A model generated the notes under the pieces. That model was not told where the DNA came from and ran no database searches. It saw only the letters and a list, made by a program, of their open reading frames with translations. Both the position numbers and the translations under genes were made by a program. This document shows positions 25,606 through 34,048 of a stretch of DNA of 64,000 bases, one piece after another. The first letter of the stretch is position 1; every line of letters starts with the position of its first letter. Source of the stretch: Rhodosalinus sp041365695 (GTDB lineage: Bacteria > Pseudomonadota > Alphaproteobacteria > Rhodobacterales > Rhodobacteraceae); NCBI RefSeq assembly GCF_041365695.1, contig NZ_JBGFSJ010000004.1:1-64000 (forward strand). Direction: 5' to 3'.

Positions 25606-27132
25606 TCAGACCGTCTCGCCGGCCTCCATGCGGTCGAGGAACGCCCCGGCCTCGCGCAGGACCGTCCTGCGCCGGTCCTCGTCCATCCGGTCCCATGTGC
25701 GGTACATCTGCGCCATGCGCGGGTTGCCCTCGAAGCGCTCGCGATGCCTGTCGAGGAAGTGCCAGTAAAGCAGGTTGAAGGGGCAGGCCCCCTCCCCCGT
25801 CTTGCGGCTGACCGCGTAGTCGCAGGACTTGCAGTAGTCCGACATGCGGTTGATGTAGGCGCCCGACGAGACATAGGGCTTCGAGGCGACGATGCCGCCG
25901 TCGGCGAACTGGCTCATGCCGATCACGTTGGGCGCCTCCACCCATTCGTAGGCGTCGGCATAGACGGCAAGGTACCAGTCGTGCACCTCGGCCGGATCGA
26001 CGCCCGCCAGAAGCGCGAAATTGCCCGTGACCATCAGGCGCTGGATATGGTGGGCGTAGGCCTCTTCCCGCGTCTGGGCCACGCTTTGCGCGAGGCAGCG
26101 CATGTGCGTCCGCGCCCCCCAGTAGAAATCCGGCAACCGCCGGTCGTGGCCGAGCGCGTTGCGCGCGGTGTAGTCCGGACCTTCGAGGAAGTAGATGCCG
26201 CGGACGTATTCGCGCCAGCCGATGATCTGGCGAATGAACCCTTCCACCGCGTTGATGGGCGCGCGGCCGTCACGCCACGCCGCCTCCGCCGCCCGGCAGA
26301 CCTCGAGCGGGGACAGCAGACCGGCATTGAGATAGGGAGAGATCACGGCATGGTAAAGGAACCGGTGCCCGTCCAGCATCGCGTCCTGGTAGTCGCCGAA
26401 GCACGGCAGGGCATGGGTCACGAAGTGATCGAGCGCGCCACGCGCCTCCTCGCGATCGGTGGCGAACCAGAACGGCCGGACATCGCCGAAATTGCTGGCG
26501 AACTCCCGCTCGACAAGGTCCAGAACCTCCTCCACGGTCGCGTCCGGGTCAAACCGCGGCGGCCCGTCGTTCGCGATCTCGTCCGGGGCGGGCTTGCGAT
26601 TCTCGTGGTCGAAGTTCCACTTGTCCCCCGCGGGGGTGTCGCCTTCCATCAAGAGACCGGTCTTGCGGCGCATCTCGCGGTAGAAATACTCCATGCGCAG
26701 CGACTTGCGCCCCTCGGCCCAGCTCTCGAACTCGGCGTGAGAGGCGATGAAGCGGTCGTCCTCGCAGAGCGCGACCGGCACCGGGCAATGGCGCAGCGTC
26801 TCGATCAGCCGCCATTCGCCGGGCTCGGTGGCGAGGACCTCTGTGGCGCCGGTCTCATCGGCCCGGCGCAGCAGTTCGCCGCAGATGCTGCCGGCGTTCT
26901 CCGGGTCGTCGAGGGGCGTGTAGAGCACCCGCCAGCCCGCCCCGCGCAGCCGCTCGGCGAACTTGCGCATGGACGCGAAGAGGAAGGCGATCTTCTTGGG
27001 GTGATGGCGCACGTAGCTCGTCTCGTCGCGCACCTCGGCCATGACGACGATATCCTGCGATGGATCCGCCGCGCGCAGCGCCGCGATCTCTTCGGTCAGC
27101 TGATCCCCGAGGACGAGGACGAGACGGCTCAC
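25606..27132 (-). CDS. cryB: FeS-containing cryptochrome/photolyase (CryB/PhrB type)
   Basis: This 508 aa protein belongs to the iron-sulfur bacterial cryptochrome/photolyase group, which repairs (6-4) photoproducts and, as CryB in Rhodobacter sphaeroides, also affects light-dependent gene expression. The N-terminus RLVLVLGDQLTEE is typical. Four cysteines expected to hold the 4Fe-4S cluster are present: Cys346, Cys434, Cys437 and Cys450. The start is a GTG at 27132 that overlaps the TGA of the upstream SDR gene (GTGA), indicating coupled translation; a second in-frame GTG lies at 27135. Confidence 0.92.
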   Translation of the reverse strand: MSRLVLVLGDQLTEEIAALRAADPSQDIVVMAEVRDETSYVRHHPKKIAFLFASMRKFAERLRGAGWRVLYTPLDDPENAGSICGELLRRADETGATEVLATEPGEWRLIETLRHCPVPVALCEDDRFIASHAEFESWAEGRKSLRMEYFYREMRRKTGLLMEGDTPAGDKWNFDHENRKPAPDEIANDGPPRFDPDATVEEVLDLVEREFASNFGDVRPFWFATDREEARGALDHFVTHALPCFGDYQDAMLDGHRFLYHAVISPYLNAGLLSPLEVCRAAEAAWRDGRAPINAVEGFIRQIIGWREYVRGIYFLEGPDYTARNALGHDRRLPDFYWGARTHMRCLAQSVAQTREEAYAHHIQRLMVTGNFALLAGVDPAEVHDWYLAVYADAYEWVEAPNVIGMSQFADGGIVASKPYVSSGAYINRMSDYCKSCDYAVSRKTGEGACPFNLLYWHFLDRHRERFEGNPRMAQMYRTWDRMDEDRRRTVLREAGAFLDRMEAGETV

Positions 27133-27800
27133 CACGGGATCTCCTCGAAGGCGTAATCGTAGAACCCGCCCGAATGGCGCGGCTGCAACCGCTCCACCAC
27201 GTCGGCCAGCCGCTCGGCGGCGCGCTCGGGGGTGACGGTGGGATGGCCGCCGGCGTATTTCGCCGTGAGCGCCGTCTCCACGGTGCCGGGATGCAGCGCG
27301 GCGATCACGGCCTCGGGCCGGGTGCGCGCGATCTCCACCGCTGCGCCGTGAAGCATCTGGTTCAGCGCCGCCTTGGCCACGCGGTAGGAATACCAGCCGC
27401 CCATGCGGTTGTCGCCGATGGAACCCACCCGCGCCGAAAGCGCGGCGAAGACCGATCGCCCCTCGCGCGGCATCAGCCCGACGGCGTGCTTCAGCACGAT
27501 CGCCGGCCCGACGCAGTTGAGCGAGAACTGGTCGATCATCGCCCGGGGGTCGAGGTGGCGAAGGCTTTTCTCGGGTCCGTGCCCGTCGAGTTCGAGGGCG
27601 CCCGTCGCCACGAAGATCAGGTCGAAGGGGCCCTCGAGCCGGGACAATCCCGCCTCGACCGAGGCCTCGTCGGTGACGTCGAACCCGTCGGCGGATCGCG
27701 ACAGGCTCGTGACGTTCGCGCCGCGGCGGTCCAGCTCGGCCGCAACGCCCGCGCCGATCCCGCCCGAGGCGCCGATCACAAGTGCGTTCGAAGGTATCAT
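27129..27800 (-). CDS. Short-chain dehydrogenase/reductase upstream of cryB
   Basis: This 223 aa NAD(P)-dependent SDR has the cofactor motif GASGGIG (9-15), SARVGS with the catalytic Ser, and YSYRVAK with the Tyr-x-x-x-Lys pair. It is most like C-factor/CsgA-type short SDRs. The substrate is unknown. It overlaps the cryB start by 4 bp, so the pair forms an operon. A TTGACA at 27834-27829 could be its -35, placing transcription start close to the ATG. Confidence 0.85.
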   Translation of the reverse strand: MIPSNALVIGASGGIGAGVAAELDRRGANVTSLSRSADGFDVTDEASVEAGLSRLEGPFDLIFVATGALELDGHGPEKSLRHLDPRAMIDQFSLNCVGPAIVLKHAVGLMPREGRSVFAALSARVGSIGDNRMGGWYSYRVAKAALNQMLHGAAVEIARTRPEAVIAALHPGTVETALTAKYAGGHPTVTPERAAERLADVVERLQPRHSGGFYDYAFEEIPW

Positions 27801-27873
27801 GGCCGCGAAGTAACGCAGGCGCCCGCGCTGTCAATCGCGTCGCCGCCCCGGGGAGGCCGGCGCATTTCAGGGG

Positions 27874-27901
27874 TTTTCCCGAACGCCAAATGGCGTATAG
27901 T
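27874..27901 (+). promoter_or_regulatory. Putative promoter of leu leader-leuA
   Basis: TATAGT at 27896-27901 resembles a -10 box, and TTTTCC at 27874-27879 could be a weak -35 (16-bp spacer). Transcription would start within a few bases of the leader ATG at 27910, giving a nearly leaderless leader-peptide mRNA. Confidence 0.4.
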
Positions 27902-27909
27902 TCGCCCCC

Positions 27910-27993
27910 ATGACGAGCCGGGATCATATCGCCGTTTCCCGCGTCGGTGCCGTCGCGCCGGCCCTCGGCCTTCTTCTCCTTAGCCGCCTCTGA
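27910..27993 (+). CDS. leuL: leu operon leader peptide
   Basis: This short open frame encodes 27 residues beginning MTSRDH and ending ALGLLLLSRL, with six leucines among the last nine positions, including four in a row. Its TGA (27991-27993) lies inside the 5' arm of a strong hairpin, and the frame precedes leuA. This is the classical arrangement for ribosome-mediated attenuation by leucyl-tRNA shortage. Confidence 0.85.
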   Translation: MTSRDHIAVSRVGAVAPALGLLLLSRL

Positions 27994-28038
27994 GCGTGCC
28001 GCTCGGCGCGACCGCTCAGAGGACGCAGTGCCGCGCCG
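27987..28038 (+). promoter_or_regulatory. leuA attenuator (alternative hairpins)
   Basis: A perfect 10-bp stem pairs CCTCTGAGCG (27987-27996) with CGCTCAGAGG (28013-28022). The loop segment CGGCGCG (28004-28010) can instead pair with CGCGCCG (28032-28038), so two exclusive structures exist. A ribosome stalled on the leader leucine codons would choose between them. No T tract follows either stem, so attenuation may be Rho-assisted or act on translation. Confidence 0.65.
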
Positions 28039-28072
28039 GAGAGAAGCCAAGGACAACCGAAGAGATCAAGCC

Positions 28073-29641
28073 ATGACCGACCAGAGCACGAAAGATCGCG
28101 TGTTGATCTTCGACACGACGCTGCGCGACGGCGAGCAGAGCCCCGGCGCGACCATGACCCACGACGAGAAGCTCGAGATCGCGGATCTTCTCGACGAGAT
28201 GGGCGTGGACATCATCGAGGCGGGCTTCCCGATCGCCTCCGAGGGCGACTTCCGCGCGGTGAAGGAGATCGCCGAGCGCGCGCGCAACGCGGCGATCTGC
28301 GGGCTCGCGCGGGCCAACCCGACCGACATCGACCGCTGCTGGGAGGCGGTGCGCCACGCGAAGCACCCGCGCATCCACACCTTCATCGGCACCTCGCCGC
28401 AGCACCGCGCCATCCCGAACCTCGACCAGGACCAGATGGCCGCGCGCATCCACGAGACGGTCACCCACGCGCGCAACCTCTGCGACAACGTGCAATGGTC
28501 GCCGATGGACGCGACGCGGACGGAATGGGACTATCTCAGGCGCGTGGTGGAGATCGCCATCAAGGCGGGCGCCACGACGATCAACATTCCCGACACGGTG
28601 GGCTACACCGCGCCCGTCGAATCCGCCGATCTCATCCGGCGGCTGATCGCCGAGGTGCCGGGCGCCGACGAGGTGGTCTTCGCCACCCACTGCCACAACG
28701 ACCTGGGCATGGCGACGGCGAACGCCCTCGCCGCGGTCGCGGGCGGCGCGCGACAGATCGAGTGCACCATCAACGGGCTCGGGGAGCGGGCCGGGAACAC
28801 CGCGCTCGAGGAGATCGTCATGGCGCTCCGTGTGCGGGGCGACATCATGCCCTACGAGACCCGCGTGGACACCACGAAGATCATGAACATCTCGCGCCGC
28901 GTGGCCGCGGTGTCGGGCTTCCCCGTGCAGTACAACAAGGCGATCGTGGGCAAGAACGCCTTCGCGCATGAATCGGGCATCCACCAGGACGGGATGCTGA
29001 AGAGCGCCGACACGTTCGAGATCATGCGCCCCGAGGATATCGGGCTCGCGGCCACCTCGCTGGTGATGGGCAAGCATTCGGGCCGCGCGGCGCTCCGCGC
29101 CAAGCTCGAGGAGCTCGGCTACAAGCTGGGCGAAAACCAGCTGAAGGACGTCTTCGTCCGTTTCAAGGACCTCGCCGACCGCAAGAAGGAGGTCTACGAC
29201 GAGGACCTCATCGCGCTGATGCGCGCGGGCGAGGACGCGGCGAAGGACCATCTCGTGGTGCACTCGCTGCGGGTGGCCTGCGGCACCGGCGGGCCGGCGG
29301 AGGCCGAACTCGTGATGACGGTGGACGGCGTGGAGAAATCCGCCACGGCCCGGGGCGACGGCCCGGTGGACGCGACCTTCAAGGCGGTGCGCGAGATCTG
29401 GCCCAACGACGCGCGTCTCCAGCTCTACCAGGTTCACGCCGTGACGGAGGGGACGGACGCGCAAGCCACGGTCAGCGTGCGCCTCGAGGAGGATGGCAAC
29501 ATCGCCACCGGCCAGTCGGCGGATACCGACACGGTCGTGGCCTCCGCCAAGGCCTACGTCAACGCGCTGAACCGCCTGCTCGTCCGCCGGGACCGGCTGG
29601 GGCAGGACGAGAAGGAAATCAGCTACAAGGACGCGGGCTGA
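28073..29641 (+). CDS. leuA: 2-isopropylmalate synthase
   Basis: This 522 aa enzyme condenses acetyl-CoA with 2-oxoisovalerate as the committed step of leucine synthesis. The catalytic barrel starts with FDTTLRDGEQSPGA, has THCHNDLGMA with metal-binding histidines and NGLGERAGN, and the C-terminal half contains the allosteric LeuA dimer domain, so leucine feedback is expected. ATG 28073 is chosen by homology; the frame is open upstream through the attenuator. Expression is likely regulated by the leader peptide upstream. Confidence 0.96.
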   Translation: MTDQSTKDRVLIFDTTLRDGEQSPGATMTHDEKLEIADLLDEMGVDIIEAGFPIASEGDFRAVKEIAERARNAAICGLARANPTDIDRCWEAVRHAKHPRIHTFIGTSPQHRAIPNLDQDQMAARIHETVTHARNLCDNVQWSPMDATRTEWDYLRRVVEIAIKAGATTINIPDTVGYTAPVESADLIRRLIAEVPGADEVVFATHCHNDLGMATANALAAVAGGARQIECTINGLGERAGNTALEEIVMALRVRGDIMPYETRVDTTKIMNISRRVAAVSGFPVQYNKAIVGKNAFAHESGIHQDGMLKSADTFEIMRPEDIGLAATSLVMGKHSGRAALRAKLEELGYKLGENQLKDVFVRFKDLADRKKEVYDEDLIALMRAGEDAAKDHLVVHSLRVACGTGGPAEAELVMTVDGVEKSATARGDGPVDATFKAVREIWPNDARLQLYQVHAVTEGTDAQATVSVRLEEDGNIATGQSADTDTVVASAKAYVNALNRLLVRRDRLGQDEKEISYKDAG

Positions 29642-29647
29642 GGGCGC

Positions 29648-29714
29648 CACGCGGTCTCCGGACCGCGTGCAAGCCGCTTCGAAGCGGCTTGCAAGGGCCT
29701 TCGAAGGCCCTTGC
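29648..29714. repeat. Three chained palindromes between convergent genes
   Basis: Three perfect inverted repeats follow each other: 29648-29669 (9-bp arms CACGCGGTC/GACCGCGTG), 29669-29692 (24 bp, arms GCAAGCCGCTTC/GAAGCGGCTTGC) and 29691-29714 (24 bp, arms GCAAGGGCCTTC/GAAGGCCCTTGC). They overlap by 1-2 bp and fill the gap between leuA and the convergent methyltransferase gene. The last two share the GCAAG...CTTCGAAG...CTTGC plan, so one may derive from the other. A bidirectional terminator role is likely. Confidence 0.8.
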
Positions 29715-29716
29715 GC

Positions 29717-30841
29717 TCAGCCCAGCGGCCCCGCCGTCTGCCAAAGCCGGACGCGCAGCCCGCCATGGGGAACCTGCGGGCCGGCACCGAGCGGCAGGCC
29801 GCTCGCGCGGGCGAGCGTGTCCTCGCTCGTCACCAGCGCCACCCGCCAGCCCGCGAAGCGCGCGCGCATGACCTCTCCGAACCGGCCGTAAAGCGCGCGC
29901 AGCGCGCCCATATCGCCGATCCGCCCGCCATAGGGCGGATTCGCGATGACGAGACCGGGCGCCCCCTCGGGCGGGACGAGATCGCTAATCGCCTGTCGGG
30001 CGAAGGCGCAGCGTCCGTCGACGCCCGCGCGCGCGGCGTTTTCAAGGCTCATGCGCACGGCGCCGGCGTCGCGGTCGAAGCCGTGGAAGCGCAGTGGCCC
30101 GTCGCGCGCCGCGCGCGTGGCGCGCATCGCGTCCCAGCGGGTGGGGTCGAAGCCTGCCAGCCTTTCGAAGGCGAAGGTGCGGTCGCGCCCGGGCGCGAGT
30201 CCGGCGGCGATCTCGGCGGCCTCGATCACGAAGGTGCCCGAGCCGCACATCGGGTCCACCACCGGCTCCGCGCCGTCGAACCCGGCCGCGCGGAGAAAGA
30301 GCGCCGCCAGCGTCTCGCGCAGGGGCGCCTTTCCGACCGCCTGCTTGTGCCCGCGCCGGTGCAGCGGCGATCCGGAACTGTCGAGGCTGATCTCGACAAG
30401 GTTGTTCTCGATCCGGACGAGGACGCGCAACTCCGCCTCGTCCGACACCGGAACGCCCGCGCCGCCCAGCGCCTGGGCCACGCGCTGGGCCGCGGCCTTT
30501 TCGTGGTAGATCCGCGAGCGCCGGCAGCTTGCCTCGACGCGCACCGGCGTGTCCGTGCGAAAGACCTCGCCCCAGGGGACGCGCCGTGCACGCTTGTCGA
30601 GTTGCGCAAGGTGCACCGCGGGAAACCCGACGAGCCGCACCAGGACGCGGCCCGCACCCCTGAGCTCGAGGTTGGCGCGCCAGACCTCCTGCCATCCGCC
30701 CCGCGCCAGCACGCCGCCCGCGACCGTCGCGGTCACGTCGAAGCCCTTTTCGCGCGCCTCGTCCGCGAGCACCGGTTCGAGGCCGGGCGGCGCCGCGAGA
30801 AAGATCTCGAACGGGCCGTCCGGTCGGAGGTCGTCGGCCAT
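29717..30841 (-). CDS. THUMP-domain RNA methyltransferase (RlmL-like)
   Basis: This 374 aa SAM-dependent methyltransferase is expected to act on the N2 position of a guanine in 23S rRNA. A ferredoxin-like/THUMP RNA-binding region (about 1-160) precedes a Rossmann methyltransferase domain with DPMCGSGTF and the catalytic motif NPPYG. It is shorter than E. coli RlmL and resembles the single-methyltransferase YpsC/RlmL group. It starts 11 bp after the dehydrogenase gene on the same strand, so they are probably cotranscribed. Confidence 0.88.
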   Translation of the reverse strand: MADDLRPDGPFEIFLAAPPGLEPVLADEAREKGFDVTATVAGGVLARGGWQEVWRANLELRGAGRVLVRLVGFPAVHLAQLDKRARRVPWGEVFRTDTPVRVEASCRRSRIYHEKAAAQRVAQALGGAGVPVSDEAELRVLVRIENNLVEISLDSSGSPLHRRGHKQAVGKAPLRETLAALFLRAAGFDGAEPVVDPMCGSGTFVIEAAEIAAGLAPGRDRTFAFERLAGFDPTRWDAMRATRAARDGPLRFHGFDRDAGAVRMSLENAARAGVDGRCAFARQAISDLVPPEGAPGLVIANPPYGGRIGDMGALRALYGRFGEVMRARFAGWRVALVTSEDTLARASGLPLGAGPQVPHGGLRVRLWQTAGPLG

Positions 30842-30852
30842 CGCGCGCCGCG

Positions 30853-31839
30853 TCAGAGCATCGCCGGCACGACGAGGTCGGGCGGGCGGTGGCCGTCGGC
30901 GTGGGTCTTGATGTTGATGATGACCTTCTCGCCCATCTCGATCCGCCCCTCGACCGTGGCCGAGCCCATATGCGGCAGAAGCACCACGTTCCTGAGCTGC
31001 CGCAGGCGCGGGTTCACGCCGGTGCCGTGCTCGTAGACGTCGAGGCCTGCTCCCGCGATCTCGCCCGCGCGCAACATCCGGGTGAGCGCGTTCTCGTCGA
31101 TCACCTCGCCACGCGAGGTGTTCACGATCACCGCGTCCGGCTTCATGAGCTTCAGCCGCCGCGCGTTCATCAGATGGAAGGTGGAGGGCGTGTGCGGGCA
31201 GTTCACGCTGATGATGTCCATCCGCGCGACCATCTGGTCGAGGCTTTCCCAGTAGGTGGCGCCATGGGCGTCCTCGATCTCGGGGCGAAGGCGGCGCCGA
31301 TTATGGTAATGCACCTGCATGCCGAAGGCCTGCGCGCGGCGCGCCACCGCCTGCCCGATCCGCCCCATGCCGAGGATGCCGAGGCGCCGGCCGGCGAGCC
31401 GCCCGCCCAGAAGCGCGGTCGGCGACCAGCCGCCCCATTCGCCCGACTGCATGAGCGCGAGCCCTTCGGGAATGCGCCGCGTCACGGCGAGGATCAGCGC
31501 CATGGTCATGTCGGCGGTGTCGTCGGTCATCACGCCGGGCGTGTTCGACACGAGGATCCCGCGCGAGCGCGCGGTTTCCACGTCGATATGGTCCACGCCG
31601 GCGCCGTAATTGGCGATGAGCTTCAGCCGCGGCCCGGCCTGCGCGATGAGCCGCGCGTCGATGTCGTCGACGATGGTCGGCACCAGCACGTCGGCCTCGG
31701 CCATCGCGGCGGCGAGTTCCTCTCTGCTCATGGGCGCGTCGTCCTCGCGCAGGCGCACGTCGAAGAGGTCGCGCATGCGCGCCTGCACGGGCTCCGGCAG
31801 GCGTCGCGTGACGACAACACTCAGCCGCTCAGATGTCAT
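30853..31839 (-). CDS. D-2-hydroxyacid dehydrogenase (glyoxylate/hydroxypyruvate reductase type)
   Basis: This 328 aa NAD(P)-dependent dehydrogenase has the Rossmann motif GILGMGRIGQAVA, the catalytic-region NTSRGEVIDENAL, and the active-site His in LLPHMGSAT. The sequence is closest to glyoxylate reductases (GyaR/GhrB-like), but substrate range cannot be read directly. ATG 31839 begins MTSERLSVVVTRRLP. It lies upstream of the RNA methyltransferase with 11 bp between them. Confidence 0.88.
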   Translation of the reverse strand: MTSERLSVVVTRRLPEPVQARMRDLFDVRLREDDAPMSREELAAAMAEADVLVPTIVDDIDARLIAQAGPRLKLIANYGAGVDHIDVETARSRGILVSNTPGVMTDDTADMTMALILAVTRRIPEGLALMQSGEWGGWSPTALLGGRLAGRRLGILGMGRIGQAVARRAQAFGMQVHYHNRRRLRPEIEDAHGATYWESLDQMVARMDIISVNCPHTPSTFHLMNARRLKLMKPDAVIVNTSRGEVIDENALTRMLRAGEIAGAGLDVYEHGTGVNPRLRQLRNVVLLPHMGSATVEGRIEMGEKVIINIKTHADGHRPPDLVVPAML

Positions 31840-31962
31840 AGGGCGCCTCCTCTCGCTTCCCCTCGCCCGGGCTCGGTGGCACAGTGTCGAAGAAGACGCC
31901 GGGGCACAAGAACCCCGGCCGGAAAACGGCACCCGTCGCGGGTGCGGGGCAGCGGACAGGCG

Positions 31963-32487
31963 ATGATCAGATCCTTCCGGAGGTGCGGCCGCGGCGTGGC
32001 CGCCATGGCTATCGCGGCGCTTCTTTGCGGGCTGGCGGTCGTCCCGGCCGTCGCGGCCGAGCGCGGCCCGGTCACCAATCTTCCCCTGCCGCGCTACGTC
32101 TCGCTCAAGGCGTCCGAAGGCAATGTCCGCCGCGGCCCGTCGCTGACCCATCGCATCGACTGGGTGCTCAAGCGCCGCGACATGCCGCTTATGATTACCG
32201 CCGAGCATGGCCACTGGCGCCGCGTGCAGGACCGCGAGGGCGCGGGCGGCTGGATGCACTACTCGCTGCTTTCGGGCGTGCGCACCGTCATCGTCGTGGA
32301 CGACATGCTGCCGCTGACGGTCCGGCCCGAGGCCCGCGCGCCCGAGGTGGCGCGTCTCGAGGCGGGGGTGGTCGCCCGGCTCGGCGCCTGCGACCGCACC
32401 CATTGCCGGCTGAGCGCGGGCGGCCATCGCGGCTGGGCCGAGAAGGCCGCGCTGTGGGGCGTCGACCCGGACGAGATCCGCGACTGA
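31963..32487 (+). CDS. Exported SH3-domain protein
   Basis: This 174 aa protein has a signal peptide (about 1-32, AVVPAVAAE) and bacterial SH3-like folds. The first is in YVSLKASEGNVRRGPSLTHRIDWVLKRRDMP...GHWRRVQDREGAGGWMHYSLL; a second, weaker SH3-like unit covers the C-terminal third. Such proteins are periplasmic and often bind peptidoglycan, but no catalytic domain is attached. ATG 31963 precedes the signal peptide. It is divergent from the dehydrogenase gene. Confidence 0.85.
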   Translation: MIRSFRRCGRGVAAMAIAALLCGLAVVPAVAAERGPVTNLPLPRYVSLKASEGNVRRGPSLTHRIDWVLKRRDMPLMITAEHGHWRRVQDREGAGGWMHYSLLSGVRTVIVVDDMLPLTVRPEARAPEVARLEAGVVARLGACDRTHCRLSAGGHRGWAEKAALWGVDPDEIRD

Positions 32488-32542
32488 GCCACGCGCAGCC
32501 GCGCGACGCGCCGCCCCCCGGTGCCACAACAATTTGGAATCG

Positions 32543-32565
32543 CTTGTCATCCGCGTGTCATCAAA
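32543..32565 (+). promoter_or_regulatory. Pho box upstream of ugpB
   Basis: Two TGTCAT hexamers (32545-32550 and 32556-32561) lie exactly 11 bp apart within CTTGTCATCCGC/GTGTCATCAAAC, matching the direct-repeat PhoB box. The site is 101-123 bp upstream of the ugpB start, and ugp is a PhoB target in other bacteria. Phosphate-starvation control is therefore likely. Confidence 0.85.
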
Positions 32566-32665
32566 CGCGGTTAGCGGATGCGGCCAGAGAGCGAGGCTCT
32601 CTTCGCCCACCACTCGCAACATGTGCCCGCGCGCGGCCCGCGCGACGGGACCAGGAGAGATCACG

Positions 32666-33982
32666 ATGACCAGCAAACCGATTGTCGCGGCCACGCTGCT
32701 TTGCACCGTCGCGGCTGCGCCGCTTTTTGCGCAGGACCGCGCTCAGGTGAATTTCTGGCACGCCATGGGCGGCCAGCTCGGCGAGATCACCGACCGCTTC
32801 GCCACCGACTTCAACGCCTCCCAGGACGCCTGCCAGGTCAATTCGATCTACAAGGGCAACTATACCGAGAACATGACCCAGGCGATCGCGGCCTTCCGCG
32901 CCGGCGAGCAGCCGCACATCGTCCAGGTCTTCGAGGTCGGCACCGCCACCATGATGGCCGCCGAGGGCAACGGCGCAGTCTACCCCGTCTACAAGCTGAT
33001 GGAGGACGCGGGCGTCGCCTTCGACCAGTCCGACTACCTGCCCGCGGTGATCTCCTACTACACCGACACCGACGGCAACCTTCTGTCGCTGCCCTTCAAC
33101 AGCTCCACCCCGGTGCTGTGGTACAACAAGACCGCGCTCGACGCGGCCGGCGTCGAGGTGCCGGCCACCTGGGACGAGGTGGTCGAGGTGTCGCGCGCGC
33201 TGAAGGATAACGGCGTGAAATCGCCCTTCGGTTTCGGCTGGCAGTCCTGGACGCAGATCGAGAACTATTCGGCCTGGCACGACCTGCCGATCGGCAGCGA
33301 GGAGAACGGCTTTGCCGGGCTGGGCACCGATTTCACCTTCGACAACGCGAATGTCGTCAATCACATCGACCGCATCGCCAGGATGCGCGAGGAGGGGCTT
33401 TTCGCCTATGGCGGCCGCCGCGGCGACTCGCGCTCGATGTTCGTGAACGGCGAGACCGCGCTCTGGATCAACTCGTCGGCCTATTACGGCGGCTTCGCGA
33501 GCGACATCACCGACTTCGAGTTCGGGCAAGCCATGCTGCCGCTGGACACCGCGGTCGCCGACGCGCCGCAGAACTCGATCATCGGCGGCGCGACGCTCTG
33601 GGTGCTGACCGGCCACGAAGCGCCCGAATACACCTGCACCGCGCAGTTCTTCGACTACATCTCGCAGCCCGAGCAGCAGGCCGCGTGGCACCAGGAGACG
33701 GGCTACGTCCCGATCACCACCGCCGCCTACGAGCTGAGCCGCGAACAGGGCTTCTACGAGGAGAACCCGGGCACCGACGTGGCCATCAAGCAGCTTTCGC
33801 TGAACGAGCCCACGCCCAACTCCAAGGGCCTGCGCTTCGGCAATTTCGTGCAGATCCGCGACATCATCAACGAGGAACTGGAGGCCGTCTGGTCCGGCAC
33901 CAAGTCGGCCGAAGAGGCGATGGACGCCGCGGTCGAGCGGGGCAACGACCTGCTTCGCCGCTTCGAGCAGTCGAACAGCTGA
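32666..33982 (+). CDS. ugpB: sn-Glycerol-3-phosphate ABC transporter, binding protein
   Basis: This 438 aa periplasmic binding protein captures glycerol-3-phosphate or its diesters for uptake. A signal peptide ends near LFAQ (about residue 22). UgpB hallmarks include IYKGNYTENMTQAIAAFRAG, VQVFEVGTATMMAAEG, and LPFNSSTPVLWYNK. ATG 32666 is preceded by AGGAGA. It is the first gene of ugpBAEC; a stable hairpin follows it, probably raising its mRNA level over the permease genes, and a Pho box lies upstream. Confidence 0.94.
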   Translation: MTSKPIVAATLLCTVAAAPLFAQDRAQVNFWHAMGGQLGEITDRFATDFNASQDACQVNSIYKGNYTENMTQAIAAFRAGEQPHIVQVFEVGTATMMAAEGNGAVYPVYKLMEDAGVAFDQSDYLPAVISYYTDTDGNLLSLPFNSSTPVLWYNKTALDAAGVEVPATWDEVVEVSRALKDNGVKSPFGFGWQSWTQIENYSAWHDLPIGSEENGFAGLGTDFTFDNANVVNHIDRIARMREEGLFAYGGRRGDSRSMFVNGETALWINSSAYYGGFASDITDFEFGQAMLPLDTAVADAPQNSIIGGATLWVLTGHEAPEYTCTAQFFDYISQPEQQAAWHQETGYVPITTAAYELSREQGFYEENPGTDVAIKQLSLNEPTPNSKGLRFGNFVQIRDIINEELEAVWSGTKSAEEAMDAAVERGNDLLRRFEQSNS

Positions 33983-34000
33983 TCCGTTGAAACGACACCC

Positions 34001-34028
34001 GCCCGGTCCCGCAAGCGCGGGGCCGGGC
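34001..34028 (+). terminator. Stem-loop between ugpB and ugpA
   Basis: A 12-bp stem (34001-34012 with 34017-34028, one T-G pair) and an AAGC loop lie between ugpB and ugpA without a T tract. Such intercistronic hairpins usually act as partial terminators or mRNA stabilisers for the binding-protein gene. Confidence 0.7.
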
Positions 34029-34048
34029 CCCCTTGCCTTCGGAACTGC

